From positions 124,001 to 188,000 of the forward strand of contig NZ_JACZCR010000047.1 of NCBI RefSeq assembly GCF_014904735.1: DNA of 64,000 bases, written 5' to 3'. Both the position numbers and the translations under genes were made by a program. This DNA comes from Microbulbifer hainanensis (GTDB lineage Bacteria; Pseudomonadota; Gammaproteobacteria; Pseudomonadales; Cellvibrionaceae). Of this stretch, positions 36,996 to 50,200 are shown in pieces. Position 1 is the stretch's first letter. Every line of letters begins with the position of its first letter. The notes under the pieces were generated by a model, which had not been told where the DNA came from, ran no database searches, and saw only the letters and a list, made by a program, of their open reading frames with translations.

Positions 36996-38486
36996 TCAGA
37001 CCAGAACAATGTCGTACTGCTCCTGGTTGTAAATGGGCTCGACCTGGAACTGGATCGGCCGGCCGATAAATTCTTCGAGATCCGCCACATTGGCCGATTC
37101 CTCGTCCAGCAGCAAGTCGATCACCACTTGGCTGGCCAGCACCATGATCTTCTCGCTGTCGTAGGCACGGGCTTCGCGGATGATCTCGCGGAAGATTTCG
37201 TAGCAGACGGTCTCGGCACTCTTCAGCGTGCCGCGCCCACCGCACACTGAACAGGGTTCGCACAGGAACTGTCCGAGGGACTCCCGCGTGCGTTTGCGCG
37301 TCATTTCCACCAGCCCCAGTTCGGACACACCGGTGATGCTGGTCTTGGCGTGGTCGCGTTCCAGGGTCTTTTCCAGCGTCCGCAGCACCTGGCGCTGGTG
37401 CTCGGGATCTTTCATGTCGATGAAATCGATGATGATGATGCCACCCAGGTTACGCAGGCGCAGTTGGCGCGCGATGGCGGTGGCCGCCTCGAGGTTGGTC
37501 TTGAAAATAGTCTCTTCGAGGTTGCGGTGCCCGACAAAGGCACCGGTGTTCACATCGATGGTGCTCATGGCCTCGGTCTGCTCGACGATCAGGTAACCGC
37601 CTGACTTCAGCGTCACCTTGTTGTGCAGCGCCTTGCGGATTTCCTCCTCGACGCCGTAAAGGTCGAACAGCGGGCGCTCTCCCGGATAGTGCTCCAGGCG
37701 GCCGGCAATTTCCGGGGCGTATTTGCCGGAAAACTCCGCGGCACGACCGTGGGCCTCGCGGGAGTCGATGCGGATTTTCTCCGTGTGCGGCCGTGCCAGG
37801 TCCCGCAGCGCACGCATGAACAGCGGCAAGTCCTCGTAGATGATCGACGGCAGCGGGCGACTCTTGATGCGCTGTTCCAGTTCGCCCCACAGCTTGTACA
37901 GGAAGGGAATGTCCCGCAGCAGCTCTTCCTCGCTGACGCCCTCGGCGACAGTGCGCAGGATGAATCCGCCATCCCCGGACTGCCCTTCGTCCGCCAGTTT
38001 GGCCGACGCCTGCTCGACCAGTTCGCGCAGGCGTTCGCGCTCGCCCTCGTCCTCGATGCGGTTGGAGATGCCGATATGACGGGTCTGCGGCATATACACC
38101 AGGTAGCGCGCGGACACGGACAGGTGTGTGGTCAAGCGGGCACCCTTGCTGCTGATCGGGTCTTTCACCACCTGGACCAGCAGCGACTGCCCCTCGCGTA
38201 CCAGCGCGCGGATATCCGCGACTTCCGTCGGTTCGCGGGATTCCATGCCCTCTTCATCCAGCGGCGCGATATCCGAGGCGTGGATGAAACCGGCCCGCTC
38301 AAGGCCGATATCCACAAACGCCGCCTGCATGCCCGGCAGCACCCGTACCACCTTGCCTTTATAGATATTGCCGACAATGCCGCGGCGCGCACTGCGCTCC
38401 AGGTAGACTTCCTGCAGCACGCCGTTTTCGACCAGCGCCACGCGGGTTTCCATCGGCGCCACGTTGATCAGTAGTTCTTCGCTCAA
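36996..38486 (-). CDS. rng: Ribonuclease G
   Basis: About 496 residues. The S1 domain is at the N-terminus ([20 protein letters not shown]), then the RNase E/G catalytic domain with DVNTGAFVG and [10 protein letters not shown], and the zinc-link cysteines in [13 protein letters not shown] chose the TTG at 38486 (GGAGG 7 bases upstream, leading to [20 protein letters not shown] as in the family); its TTGA overlaps the maf stop. RNase G matures 16S rRNA 5' ends. Confidence 0.95.
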   Translation of the reverse strand: MSEELLINVAPMETRVALVENGVLQEVYLERSARRGIVGNIYKGKVVRVLPGMQAAFVDIGLERAGFIHASDIAPLDEEGMESREPTEVADIRALVREGQSLLVQVVKDPISSKGARLTTHLSVSARYLVYMPQTRHIGISNRIEDEGERERLRELVEQASAKLADEGQSGDGGFILRTVAEGVSEEELLRDIPFLYKLWGELEQRIKSRPLPSIIYEDLPLFMRALRDLARPHTEKIRIDSREAHGRAAEFSGKYAPEIAGRLEHYPGERPLFDLYGVEEEIRKALHNKVTLKSGGYLIVEQTEAMSTIDVNTGAFVGHRNLEETIFKTNLEAATAIARQLRLRNLGGIIIIDFIDMKDPEHQRQVLRTLEKTLERDHAKTSITGVSELGLVEMTRKRTRESLGQFLCEPCSVCGGRGTLKSAETVCYEIFREIIREARAYDSEKIMVLASQVVIDLLLDEESANVADLEEFIGRPIQFQVEPIYNQEQYDIVLV

Positions 38487-39103
38487 GTGATATCCTCCGC
38501 GCCGACCCAATAGCGGATTCCGGCGTTTTCCAGCATCGGTACCAGCGCCTCCAGCGGTAGCCCCACCACATTGCTGTAACTGCCACTGATGGATTCCACC
38601 AGCGCCGCGCCCAGCCCTTGAATGCCGTAGCCACCGGCCTTGTCGGCGGGCTCGCCGGTGCGCCAGTAGGATTCAATCACACGCTTATTGAGATGGCGAA
38701 AGCGCACGCGGGTTTCGACCACCTGGCTGAACTGGCGTCCACTACCGCGCAGGCAGAGCGCGGTCAGCACCGAATGCTCGCCGCCGGACAGGCTGTGCAT
38801 CATGGATTCGAAGTCGGCGAAATTCTCCGGCTTTTCCAGCACCTTGTCGCCTGCGAGTACCAGCGTATCCGCGCCCAGTGCCCAGAGTTCGTCACCGGAA
38901 TCCCCGGCCATAGACAACCCGGCCTCGGCCTTTTCCTGGGCCAGGCGGCGGATATAGTCCTGCGGGGTTTCGCCGGCGCGCTGCTGTTCCGGCACTGAAG
39001 GAGTAATGCGGGTGAAGGGCACACGGATCTGCGCCAGCAGCTCCGCGCGGCGCGGCGAGCCGGAGGCGAGCAGTAGGCGGCTGTCGGCAGAGGAGTTAGG
39101 CAC
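38483..39103 (-). CDS. maf: Maf-family nucleotide pyrophosphatase (YhdE-like)
   Basis: 206 residues. The Maf signature [17 protein letters not shown] is at the N-terminus, [20 protein letters not shown] and the closing [14 protein letters not shown] follow. YhdE-type Maf proteins hydrolyse dTTP and UTP and remove modified nucleotides. The stop overlaps the rng start. Confidence 0.94.
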   Translation of the reverse strand: MPNSSADSRLLLASGSPRRAELLAQIRVPFTRITPSVPEQQRAGETPQDYIRRLAQEKAEAGLSMAGDSGDELWALGADTLVLAGDKVLEKPENFADFESMMHSLSGGEHSVLTALCLRGSGRQFSQVVETRVRFRHLNKRVIESYWRTGEPADKAGGYGIQGLGAALVESISGSYSNVVGLPLEALVPMLENAGIRYWVGAEDIT

Positions 39104-39267
39104 GGTACTACTTATTTTCTTTGTGGATCAGCGACCGATTATAGCCGGACAGGTCGAAAAATGATCGCCCTTTACGCGGCTTTACATCGACTGCGGCGGG
39201 CAGTGACTTTAACGCCTTTTGCCGACATTTATTAGCACATATTTCTCAGAATTGAGCACTCAGACAA

Positions 39268-39765
39268 TCAGCGGACCTGCAGGCGCCCCGCCACCGAGTT
39301 CAGCCAGGGAACGACCCAGGGCCACAGCAGCGCGCTGGTGATGGCGGGCCACAGGAAAGTCAGCCCGGGAACCGGTTTGCCCGACAGGCTGTGCACCCAG
39401 TTGCCCACCACCTGATTGATACCCACCAGCACGAAAACCCACATTAGCTGCTGGGCAGGATTGAACGCGCGCGTGCGTTGATAGGTGAGCAGACTGAAAT
39501 AGGCGAGCACCGCCAGCGCCAACGCGTGGGTACCCAGGGTCGCGCCGGTCACCAGATCTTCCAGCACCCCCACCAGCCACGCGAAGCCAACGCCGAGGCT
39601 CTGCGGCATGCGCGTAATCCAGAATATGACCAGCAGTGCCGTAAAGGCGGGGCGAAACCACAGCCAGTTATAGGGCAATGGCATCACTGCCAGCAGCAAT
39701 GACAGCAGGATGGTGACGGCGATAAACCAGCGATTATGGGGTTCCAACGCTCGCCTCTCCCGCAT
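39268..39765 (-). CDS. mreD: Rod shape-determining protein MreD
   Basis: 165 residues with five membrane segments and the family motif PLPYNWLWFRPAFTALLVIF. It is part of the elongasome with MreB and MreC. Its start overlaps the mreC end by 32 bases, typical of the mre operon. Confidence 0.93.
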   Translation of the reverse strand: MRERRALEPHNRWFIAVTILLSLLLAVMPLPYNWLWFRPAFTALLVIFWITRMPQSLGVGFAWLVGVLEDLVTGATLGTHALALAVLAYFSLLTYQRTRAFNPAQQLMWVFVLVGINQVVGNWVHSLSGKPVPGLTFLWPAITSALLWPWVVPWLNSVAGRLQVR

Positions 39766-40585
39766 TGTCGCTATCGAGGACGGCGAGCACGAAACGGCTG
39801 CGATTCATACGCCCGCGGGGCTGAACGTCCGCCTCGACAAAAGCGTGGCCCGGATCGCGCTGCACGGAAATGACTTCGCCCACCGGGTAACCCGCCGGGA
39901 AGCGCCCGCCGAGGCCGGAACTGAGCAGCAGGTCGCCCACGCGGATATCACTGGTATTGGCCAGGTGACGCAGCTTGAGTCGATAGAGATCCCCGGTACC
40001 TTCGGCGACGGCGCGCACACTGTTGCGCAGTACCTGTACCGGTATCGCGTGACTGGCGTCGGTGATCAGCAGCACGCGGCTGGAGGATGCCCCCGCCTCG
40101 ATCACCTGCCCCAGCAGGCCGCTGGCGTCCATGATTGGCGTTCCAAGGTGCACGCCGTCGTCGCGACCCTTATCGATCATCAGTACATGCTCGAGCGGGT
40201 CCGGCGAAACGCCGATTACCTGGGCCACCAGGACTTTTTCGTCGAGGGTCTCGGCGGAATTCATCAGCTCCTTGAGCTGGGTATTTTCTGCCTTGGCCGC
40301 CGCCAGCAACTGGCTGCGCTGTTCCAGCAACAGGACCTGGCGTTTGAGGCGGCTGTTTTCGTCCAGCAGCTCTTCGCGGGTGCGGAACTGCTCTTCTGCC
40401 CAGTCGCCGACGCGGCCGGGCGTTCCGGTAACCCAGTAGAACGGAGCCACCAGACTGGCGGCTTTCTCGCGCAACGGCTGAAGCCAGTCTGTATAGATAT
40501 TGATGACAATCAGGACGGCCGCCGCCAGACCCAGCACGAGGATGCGGGATTCCGGGGAAGGGCCGCGAGTAAACAGCGGTTTAAT
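39734..40585 (-). CDS. mreC: Rod shape-determining protein MreC with an apparent AUU start
   Basis: About 283 residues if translation starts at the ATT at 40583-40585, which gives (M)KPLFTRGPSPESRILVLG, the standard MreC N-terminus; no ATG or GTG reaches it and an in-frame TAA lies five codons upstream. The next usual start is a GTG at 40537, which would lose the KPLFTRGPS segment and half of the run into the membrane segment. A GGGGG stretch precedes the ATT. One membrane segment (about 16-35) is followed by a coiled coil (about 70-110) and the beta-barrel MreC domain. It connects MreB with the wall synthases. Confidence 0.9.
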   Translation of the reverse strand: MKPLFTRGPSPESRILVLGLAAAVLIVINIYTDWLQPLREKAASLVAPFYWVTGTPGRVGDWAEEQFRTREELLDENSRLKRQVLLLEQRSQLLAAAKAENTQLKELMNSAETLDEKVLVAQVIGVSPDPLEHVLMIDKGRDDGVHLGTPIMDASGLLGQVIEAGASSSRVLLITDASHAIPVQVLRNSVRAVAEGTGDLYRLKLRHLANTSDIRVGDLLLSSGLGGRFPAGYPVGEVISVQRDPGHAFVEADVQPRGRMNRSRFVLAVLDSDNAGEASVGTP

Positions 40586-40636
40586 GGGAAACCCCCATTA
40601 CCAGGTCAGCCAGTGAATAGTTGTTATCGCAAGTGA

Positions 40637-40660
40637 CTGCAGGCGCCGCGGCGCCTGCAG
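40637..40660. other. Perfect 24-base palindrome between mreB and mreC
   Basis: CTGCAGGCGCCG joined directly to its reverse complement. It lies in the 89-base gap after the mreB stop. With no T-run it would act as an attenuator, an RNA processing site or an mRNA end stabiliser that gives more MreB than MreC and MreD. Confidence 0.6.
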
Positions 40661-40674
40661 ATCGGGACATTCGC

Positions 40675-42132
<1,458 letters not shown>

Positions 42133-42420
42133 ATGGCCGTAGACGAGCAAACTGTCGAAAAACTGGCGGAGCTGGCCCGCATTGCCATCTCCGAGGAAAC
42201 CATTGAGGAAGTCAGCAGCCGGTTGGGGGATGTCCTGCAGCTGGTCGACCAGCTGCAGTCAGTCAATACCGAAGGCGTATCGCCGATGGCCCATCCCCTG
42301 GACGAAGTCCAGGTACTGCGGTCCGACACCGTGACAGAAGCCGACCAGCGCGAGGATTTCCTGGCCCTCGCTCCGCAAACCGAAGAGGGGCTGTACCTGG
42401 TCCCGAAAGTCATCGACTGA
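42133..42420 (+). CDS. gatC: Glutamyl/aspartyl-tRNA amidotransferase subunit C
   Basis: 95 residues, the usual GatC length. Begins AVDEQTVEKLAELARIAISE and ends LVPKVID. It holds GatA and GatB together. First gene of gatCAB. Confidence 0.97.
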   Translation: MAVDEQTVEKLAELARIAISEETIEEVSSRLGDVLQLVDQLQSVNTEGVSPMAHPLDEVQVLRSDTVTEADQREDFLALAPQTEEGLYLVPKVID

Positions 42421-42461
42421 CCAAACTTCGCCCCAACGCTCAAGAATAACGCGGGAAATTC

Positions 42462-43922
42462 ATGCACCAGTTAACCATCGCCGAAATTATTCGAGGACTG
42501 CGCGACAAGCAGTTCTCCAGTGTCGAACTCACCCGGCACCTGCTCGAGCGCATCGCGCAACACGACAGCAACTACAACAGTTTCATTACCGTCACTGGCG
42601 AGCAGGCCCTGCAGCAGGCCGCTGCGGCCGACGAGCGCCTCGCCCGCGGCGATGCCCCGGCCATGTGCGGCGTGCCCATCGCACACAAGGATATCTTCTG
42701 CACGAATGGTGTGCGCACCAGCTGCGGATCGAAGATGCTGGACAACTTCGTTCCGCCCTACGATGCGGCGGTCGTGGAAAATTTCCAGCGCGCCGGCGCC
42801 ATCTCCCTGGGCAAGACCAATATGGACGAGTTCGCCATGGGCTCTTCCAACGAGACCAGTTTCTATGGCCCGGTGAAAAATCCGTGGGACACCGCGCGCG
42901 TCTCCGGCGGCTCTTCCGGCGGCTCCGCTGCCGCCGTTGCGGCGCAGCTGGCCCCGGGCGCCACCGCCACCGATACCGGCGGATCCATTCGCCAGCCGGC
43001 GGCGCTAACCAATACCACCGGCCTCAAGCCCACCTATGGACGCGTGTCCCGCTGGGGCATGATCGCCTTTGCCTCGAGCCTCGACCAGGCCGGCCCCATT
43101 GCCCGCAACGCCGAGGACGTCGCCCATATGCTGTCGGTGATGGCCGGCAGCGACGAACGCGATTCCACCAACCTGAGGCGGGCACCGCAGGACTATACCG
43201 CCGACCTGGACAACCCTGTCGCCGGCCTGAAGATAGGTGTTCCAAAGGAATACTTCGGCGAGGGCCTCAACCCGGAAACCGCCGCGCGCGTGCAGGACGC
43301 CCTGAAGGAATACGAAAAACTGGGCGCGAAACTGGTGGAGGTCAGCTTGCCACATACCGGTCTCGCGGTACCGGCCTATTACGTTATCGCGCCGGCAGAG
43401 GCATCCGCCAACCTGTCGCGCTTCGACGGCGTGCGCTACGGCTACCGCTGTGAAAACCCCGCCGACCTGCGCGATCTGTATATGCGCTCCCGCGGCGAGG
43501 GCTTCGGCGACGAGGTACAGCGCCGTATCCTTGTCGGCACCTACGCGCTGTCCGCTGGCTACTACGACGCTTACTACAACAAGGCCCAGCAGGTGCGCCG
43601 CCTGATCAAGCAGGACTTTGTGCAGGCCTTCGAAAAAGTCGACGTGATCATGGGCCCCACAGCGCCGTCGCCGGCGTTCGCAATCGGCGCCAAGGCAGCC
43701 GATCCGGTCGCCATGTATCTCGAGGACATCTACACCATCGCCACCAACCTGGCGGGGCTCCCGGGCATGTCCCTGCCCTGCGGACAGGTCGACAACCTGC
43801 CCGTCGGCCTGCAGATTATCGGCAACTACCTGGACGAGGCGCGCATGCTCAACGTTGCGCACCAGTACCAGCAGGTAACCGACTGGCACCAACAGCACCC
43901 GGACTTGGCCAGCGCCGTCTAA
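42462..43922 (+). CDS. gatA: Glutamyl/aspartyl-tRNA amidotransferase subunit A
   Basis: 486 residues. The amidase triad is Lys76 (PIAHKDIFC), Ser151 ([13 protein letters not shown]) and Ser175 ([12 protein letters not shown]). It frees ammonia from glutamine for transamidation of Glu-tRNA-Gln or Asp-tRNA-Asn. Lies between gatC and gatB. Confidence 0.98.
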   Translation: MHQLTIAEIIRGLRDKQFSSVELTRHLLERIAQHDSNYNSFITVTGEQALQQAAAADERLARGDAPAMCGVPIAHKDIFCTNGVRTSCGSKMLDNFVPPYDAAVVENFQRAGAISLGKTNMDEFAMGSSNETSFYGPVKNPWDTARVSGGSSGGSAAAVAAQLAPGATATDTGGSIRQPAALTNTTGLKPTYGRVSRWGMIAFASSLDQAGPIARNAEDVAHMLSVMAGSDERDSTNLRRAPQDYTADLDNPVAGLKIGVPKEYFGEGLNPETAARVQDALKEYEKLGAKLVEVSLPHTGLAVPAYYVIAPAEASANLSRFDGVRYGYRCENPADLRDLYMRSRGEGFGDEVQRRILVGTYALSAGYYDAYYNKAQQVRRLIKQDFVQAFEKVDVIMGPTAPSPAFAIGAKAADPVAMYLEDIYTIATNLAGLPGMSLPCGQVDNLPVGLQIIGNYLDEARMLNVAHQYQQVTDWHQQHPDLASAV

Positions 43923-43949
43923 CCAGCGCCGAATTAGGAGAGTATCACT

Positions 43950-45401
43950 GTGGAATGGGAAATCGTGATCGGGCTGGAAGTCCACGTACAGCTCGCCACC
44001 CAATCAAAACTGTTTTCCGGCGCCAGCACCCAGTTTGGCGCTGCACCCAATACCCAGGCCTGCGCCATCGACCTGGCCATGCCGGGCACCTTGCCGGTAC
44101 CGAACGAAGAGGCCTTTCGTTTCGCGACCATGTTTGGTCTGGCGATGAACGCGGAAATCGGCAAGCGCTCCGTCTTCGAGCGCAAAAACTATTTTTACCC
44201 CGACCTGCCCAAAGGCTACCAGACTACCCAGCTTGCGGAACCGATTGTCGGCCCGGGCAAAATCGAAATCCACCTGGAGGACGGCAGCAGCAAGACCGTG
44301 CGACTGCACCACGCACACCTCGAAGAGGACGCGGGGAAATCGTTGCACGAAGACTTTCACGGTATGTCCGGCATCGACCTGAACCGTGCCGGCACCCCGC
44401 TGATTGAGATCGTCTCGGAGCCGGATATGCGCAGCGCGGCGGAAGCGGTTGCCTACCTGAAAAAAATCCACAGTATCGTCACCTACCTGGGAATTTCCGA
44501 CGGGGACATGTCCCAGGGCTCCATGCGCTGCGATGCCAACGTATCCGTGCGTCTGAAGGGCGAGGAAAAACTCGGCACCCGCACCGAGCTGAAAAACATC
44601 AACTCCTTCCGTTTCGTCGAGCGCGCCATCAAGGTGGAAGCCGAACGCCAGATCGATATTCTCGAGGACGGCGGCAGCATCGCGCAGGAAACCCGCCTCT
44701 ACGACGCCGACAAGAACGAAACCCGCTCGATGCGCAGCAAGGAAGTGGCCAATGACTATCGCTATTTCCCCTGCCCCGACCTGCTGCCAGTCGTACTGAC
44801 GGATGACTATGTGGAAAAACTGCGCGGCGAGTTGCCGGAACTCCCGGACGCCAAGAGCGCACGCTTCCAGAGCGACTACGGCCTTTCCGCCTACGACGCC
44901 GAGCAACTGACCCAGGAGCGCGCCCTGGCCGATTACTTCGAGACAGCGGCCAGGTCTTCCGGCGAAGCCAAGCTGGCCGCCAACTGGATCACCGGTGAAC
45001 TGGCCGCGCTGCTGAACCGCGAGGAACTGTCCATCGCGCAGTCACCGGTGTCGGCGGAGCAACTGGCCGGCCTGATCGCGCGCATCAAGGACAACACCAT
45101 TTCCAGCAAGATCGCCAAACAGGTGTTCGAGGCCATCGCCAACGGTGAGGGCGATGCGGATACCGTCATCGAGAAACGCGGTCTCAAGCAGGTATCCGAT
45201 ACCGGCGCCATCGAGAAAATGGTGGACGACGTGATCGCCGCCAGCGGCGCCCAGGTAGAAAACTACCGCAATGCCGACGAGGCCAAGCGCCCGAAAATGA
45301 TGGGCTATTTCGTCGGCCAGATCATGAAGGCCTCCAAGGGCCAGGCCAACCCGCAGCTCATCAACCAGATTCTCAAGAAGAAGCTGGACGAACTACTGTA
45401 A
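43950..45401 (+). CDS. gatB: Glutamyl/aspartyl-tRNA amidotransferase subunit B
   Basis: 483 residues with a GTG start and GGAG upstream. It begins [20 protein letters not shown] and has the kinase/transamidase core ([20 protein letters not shown]) and the C-terminal YqeY-like domain. Third gene of gatCAB. Confidence 0.98.
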   Translation: MEWEIVIGLEVHVQLATQSKLFSGASTQFGAAPNTQACAIDLAMPGTLPVPNEEAFRFATMFGLAMNAEIGKRSVFERKNYFYPDLPKGYQTTQLAEPIVGPGKIEIHLEDGSSKTVRLHHAHLEEDAGKSLHEDFHGMSGIDLNRAGTPLIEIVSEPDMRSAAEAVAYLKKIHSIVTYLGISDGDMSQGSMRCDANVSVRLKGEEKLGTRTELKNINSFRFVERAIKVEAERQIDILEDGGSIAQETRLYDADKNETRSMRSKEVANDYRYFPCPDLLPVVLTDDYVEKLRGELPELPDAKSARFQSDYGLSAYDAEQLTQERALADYFETAARSSGEAKLAANWITGELAALLNREELSIAQSPVSAEQLAGLIARIKDNTISSKIAKQVFEAIANGEGDADTVIEKRGLKQVSDTGAIEKMVDDVIAASGAQVENYRNADEAKRPKMMGYFVGQIMKASKGQANPQLINQILKKKLDELL

Positions 45402-45612
45402 TCGCCACTTTGACGGGAGCGCCGCGGCGCTCCCGCCTTCCCCCGCCCTCCATACCTCGCCGCACTCCCCTCTCCGGCATACTGCTGCCACCTTTCCTCC
45501 GACAAAGACGACTGGACAAACGGAACGAATGACAGGACAGTAACCTCCAATAACCTGTAACAAGGCGCGCTGCCTGATTGCCAGCCACAGATAACGATAA
45601 GAGGTCTACGCA

Positions 45613-47301
<1,689 letters not shown>

Positions 47302-47310
47302 TGAGTCGGG

Positions 47311-47337
47311 CGGGCGTACAACACGGTTGTGCGCCCG
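47311..47337. terminator. Hairpin after the acyl-CoA synthetase gene
   Basis: A 12-base stem (CGGGCGTACAAC / GTTGTGCGCCCG, one G-U pair) with a 3-base loop lies 9 bases past the stop codon. No T-run follows, so it may be a weak or Rho-assisted terminator. Confidence 0.5.
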
Positions 47338-47429
47338 CTGGTCACGCCGCAGACGAGAATTCGTTGCAGAATTCGGTAGTATGGCAGTATGGAAATCGTT
47401 CGACCTCCATGAATTGAACAAGGATAACC

Positions 47430-48974
47430 ATGAAAACAATAAAAATGCTTGCCTACAGTGCCATGGCGCTGCTGTTCAGTACGGCAGTACTCGCCGCCGA
47501 CCACAAAAAAGACTTCACCACTACCAGTGAACTGCGCGCGGCCCTGACCGCAGGCCAGACAACCTCCGTTCAGCTGGTCAACGATTACCTGAGTCGCATC
47601 GAAGCGCGCAACAAGTCACTGCACGCGGTCACCCAGCTCAATCCCCACGCACTCGAGGATGCCCGGCGCCTCGACCGGCTGCGCGCCGAAGGCACGTTGC
47701 TCGGCCCCCTGCACGGCATCCCCGTGCTACTGAAGGACAATATCGACACCGGCGACGGCCTCGCCAATACCGCGGGTTCAGTACTGCTCAAAGACAATAT
47801 TCCACAGCGGGATGCCTTTCTCGCTGCCAAGCTGCGCTCTGCCGGCGCAATTATCCTGGGCAAGGCCAACCTGAGCGAGTGGGCCAATTTCCGCTCGACA
47901 CACTCCTCCAGCGGCTGGAGCGGCACCGGTGGCCAGGCCCGCAACCCCTATGACCTGAGTCGCTCCCCCTGCGGCTCCAGCTCCGGTTCCGCCATCGCCG
48001 TCGCCGCCGGACTGGTGCCTCTCGCGGTCGGCACCGAGACCGACGGCTCGGTGACCTGCCCTGCAGCCATCAACGGTATTGTCGGCATCAAGCCCACCCT
48101 CGGCCTTATCAGCCGCTCCGGTATCATCCCCATTTCCATTCACCAGGATACTGCGGGCCCAATGGCCACTACGGTCACCGGCGCAGTACTGCTGCTGGAT
48201 GCGATGACCGGCCGCGATAAGAATGACCCCGACAGCATTGCCCCCAGCGGGCGCTACGCCGATCAGCTGGTGAGCGGCGGCCTGAAAGGCCTGCGTGTCG
48301 GCGTCGTGCGCAACCTGATGGGCTACAGCCCCCAGACCGATGCAGAATTTGAAAAGGCCCTGCAGACTCTGCGCACCCAGGGTGCCACCGTCGTCGACAA
48401 CACCAATATCGACACCATGGACGCCATCGAAGAAAAGGAATTCGAGCTACTGGCCTGGGACTTCAAGGACGCATTGAACGAGTACCTGGCCGGCACCACC
48501 GGCGACTACAAGACTCTGCAATCACTGATCCGCGGCAATCGCGAAAAAGCCGGCGCCGAAATGCCCTATTTCGATCAGGAAATCTTCCTGCAGGCCCAGG
48601 CATCCCGCGGGCGTGCGGAGCCGGAATACGCGGTACAGGTGGCGCGACTGAAGAAACTCGCCGGCGCCGATGGTATCGACGCGACCATGAAAAAATACAA
48701 CGTGGATATTCTGGTGGCGCCCACCGTCGGCCCCGCCTGGAAGATCGATCACATCAATGGCGATCACTACCTGGGCTCCGCCACCACCCCCGCCGCTGTA
48801 GCCGGCTACCCGCACATCACCGTGCCCATGGGGTTTGTCGGACACCTGCCGGTGGGCATCTCGTTTTTTGCCGGCGCACGGCAGGAGGACAGACTGATCC
48901 GCGCTGCGTACAATTACGAGCAGGCCAGCCAGCAGCGCCGCGCGCCTGAATTTCTGGCCGGCGACCCGAACTAA
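47430..48974 (+). CDS. Secreted amidase-signature enzyme
   Basis: 514 residues. A signal peptide (about 1-22, ending VLAAD) puts it in the periplasm. The amidase-signature triad is intact: Lys102 in PVLLKDNID, the Ser of SPCGSSSGSA (about 183) and Ser207 in TETDGSVTCPA. It is a relative of GatA, four genes upstream, but not a duplicate by sequence. Substrate unknown; periplasmic amides or peptides are possible. Confidence 0.88.
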   Translation: MKTIKMLAYSAMALLFSTAVLAADHKKDFTTTSELRAALTAGQTTSVQLVNDYLSRIEARNKSLHAVTQLNPHALEDARRLDRLRAEGTLLGPLHGIPVLLKDNIDTGDGLANTAGSVLLKDNIPQRDAFLAAKLRSAGAIILGKANLSEWANFRSTHSSSGWSGTGGQARNPYDLSRSPCGSSSGSAIAVAAGLVPLAVGTETDGSVTCPAAINGIVGIKPTLGLISRSGIIPISIHQDTAGPMATTVTGAVLLLDAMTGRDKNDPDSIAPSGRYADQLVSGGLKGLRVGVVRNLMGYSPQTDAEFEKALQTLRTQGATVVDNTNIDTMDAIEEKEFELLAWDFKDALNEYLAGTTGDYKTLQSLIRGNREKAGAEMPYFDQEIFLQAQASRGRAEPEYAVQVARLKKLAGADGIDATMKKYNVDILVAPTVGPAWKIDHINGDHYLGSATTPAAVAGYPHITVPMGFVGHLPVGISFFAGARQEDRLIRAAYNYEQASQQRRAPEFLAGDPN

Positions 48975-48988
48975 ACCGGACAACCCGT

Positions 48989-49018
48989 GTTGCAGTGATG
49001 GTGGGCCACTACTGCAAC
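48989..49018. other. Inverted repeat after the amidase gene
   Basis: GTTGCAGT and ACTGCAAC form the outer stem, with partial pairing inside (TGG/CCA). It lies between the amidase and the PA4642-like gene and has no T-run, so it may be a weak terminator or RNA end. Confidence 0.4.
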
Positions 49019-49042
49019 CATCGACAATGAAAGGAAAAGATT

Positions 49043-49342
49043 GTGAGCCTGAAAAAAGACAAGCAGAAAGTACTTGGTGAAGTCTTCGACGATGAGCGTA
49101 TTTCAGGCTTTCTGATCGGCGAAGCGCCAGACGGCATGGAGCGGGACTTCTACCTGCTGGAACGCGCCTACCGCGGTATGAAGGTGGAAAACTTTGCCAC
49201 TTTCGTACGCCTTTTTCAGGAACAGAACCTCGACGTGAACAGCACCGGCCCCGACGGCAAAACCCTGCTCGCCCGTATCGAGGAACACCGGCAGGGCGGT
49301 GACTACGCCGATGTACTGAAAGCGGCCGGCGCCCACGCTTGA
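49043..49342 (+). CDS. PA4642-like conserved small protein
   Basis: 99 residues with a GTG start and AAGGAAAAG upstream. It begins SLKKDKQKVLGEVFDDERIS and has the pattern FLIGEAPDGMERDFYLLERAYRG known from the small PA4642-type protein of pseudomonads. No catalytic motif; function not known. It lies 13 bases before the CysZ-like gene, so the two are likely co-transcribed. Confidence 0.75.
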   Translation: MSLKKDKQKVLGEVFDDERISGFLIGEAPDGMERDFYLLERAYRGMKVENFATFVRLFQEQNLDVNSTGPDGKTLLARIEEHRQGGDYADVLKAAGAHA

Positions 49343-49355
49343 GCGGAGCCGGATC

Positions 49356-50189
49356 ATGACTTCCAACCCGATACACGGTGTCGACGCACTGGTGAATGGC
49401 GCCCGCCTGCTGACCCGACCGGAGCTGCGCCGCTTCGTAATCATTCCGTTGCTGATCAACCTGGTACTGTTTATCGCGCTCACCGTGGTGATGCTGTCGC
49501 AGCTCGATGGCCTGGTCGACTACCTCAGCAGCCTGGTTTCCAACACCCCGGTCAATACTGAACACATGTCCTGGTGGCGGGCGATCATGGCCAAGGGTGC
49601 CGCCTGGGCTGCCGCAGTATTCCACTGGCTGGCCTGGTTGATAGCCGTTGCCGTCGCCCTGCTGTTTCTGTTCGTATACGGCTACATCTTCAGCATCATC
49701 ACCAACATCATTGCTGCGCCTTTCAACGGCTTCCTCGCTGAGAAAGTCGAAACAATGCTGACGGGCCAGGCACCGCCGGCGGAATCGCTGGGGCGCATGG
49801 TGTGGCGTACCCTGGGGCGCGAACTGCGCAAGTTGCGCTATTTTATCGGCTGGGGGTTACTGATTTTTGTCCTCGGCCTCTTCACCAGCTGGACTGTATT
49901 CGTACCCGCCGTCATGAGCGCCCTGTGGGGCGCCTGGTGTATGGCGATTCAATATATCGACTACCCACTGGACAACCACCAGCGTCCCTTCGATGAGCTG
50001 AAAAGTGTGCTGCTGCGGCGCAAACTGACGACGCTCAGCTTCGGCGGTACCGTGATGCTGGCGAATATGGTTCCAATCCTGAACATCTTCGTCATGCCCG
50101 CAGCGGTGGCCGGCGGTACGGCACTGTGGATCGAGCGACTGCGGCAGCATGGCGATCCGGGCACCAACACACTGCCAGTTGAGAAATAA
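49356..50189 (+). CDS. cysZ: CysZ-like sulfate transporter (EI24 family)
   Basis: 277 residues with four to six membrane segments. Family marks are SNPIHGVDALVNGARLLTRP at the start, NIIAAPFNGFLAEKVE and the C-terminal MANMVPILNIFVMPAAVAGG. CysZ imports sulfate in E. coli. With sat elsewhere in the window this fits sulfate assimilation, but no other cys gene is next to it, and some EI24 proteins have other roles. Confidence 0.88.
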   Translation: MTSNPIHGVDALVNGARLLTRPELRRFVIIPLLINLVLFIALTVVMLSQLDGLVDYLSSLVSNTPVNTEHMSWWRAIMAKGAAWAAAVFHWLAWLIAVAVALLFLFVYGYIFSIITNIIAAPFNGFLAEKVETMLTGQAPPAESLGRMVWRTLGRELRKLRYFIGWGLLIFVLGLFTSWTVFVPAVMSALWGAWCMAIQYIDYPLDNHQRPFDELKSVLLRRKLTTLSFGGTVMLANMVPILNIFVMPAAVAGGTALWIERLRQHGDPGTNTLPVEK

Positions 50190-50200
50190 TCCGGACTTGC

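Noticed and set aside
47430-48974. Amidase gene as a duplicated gatA
   Set aside because: It has a signal peptide and a different sequence around the triad; only the amidase-signature fold is shared.
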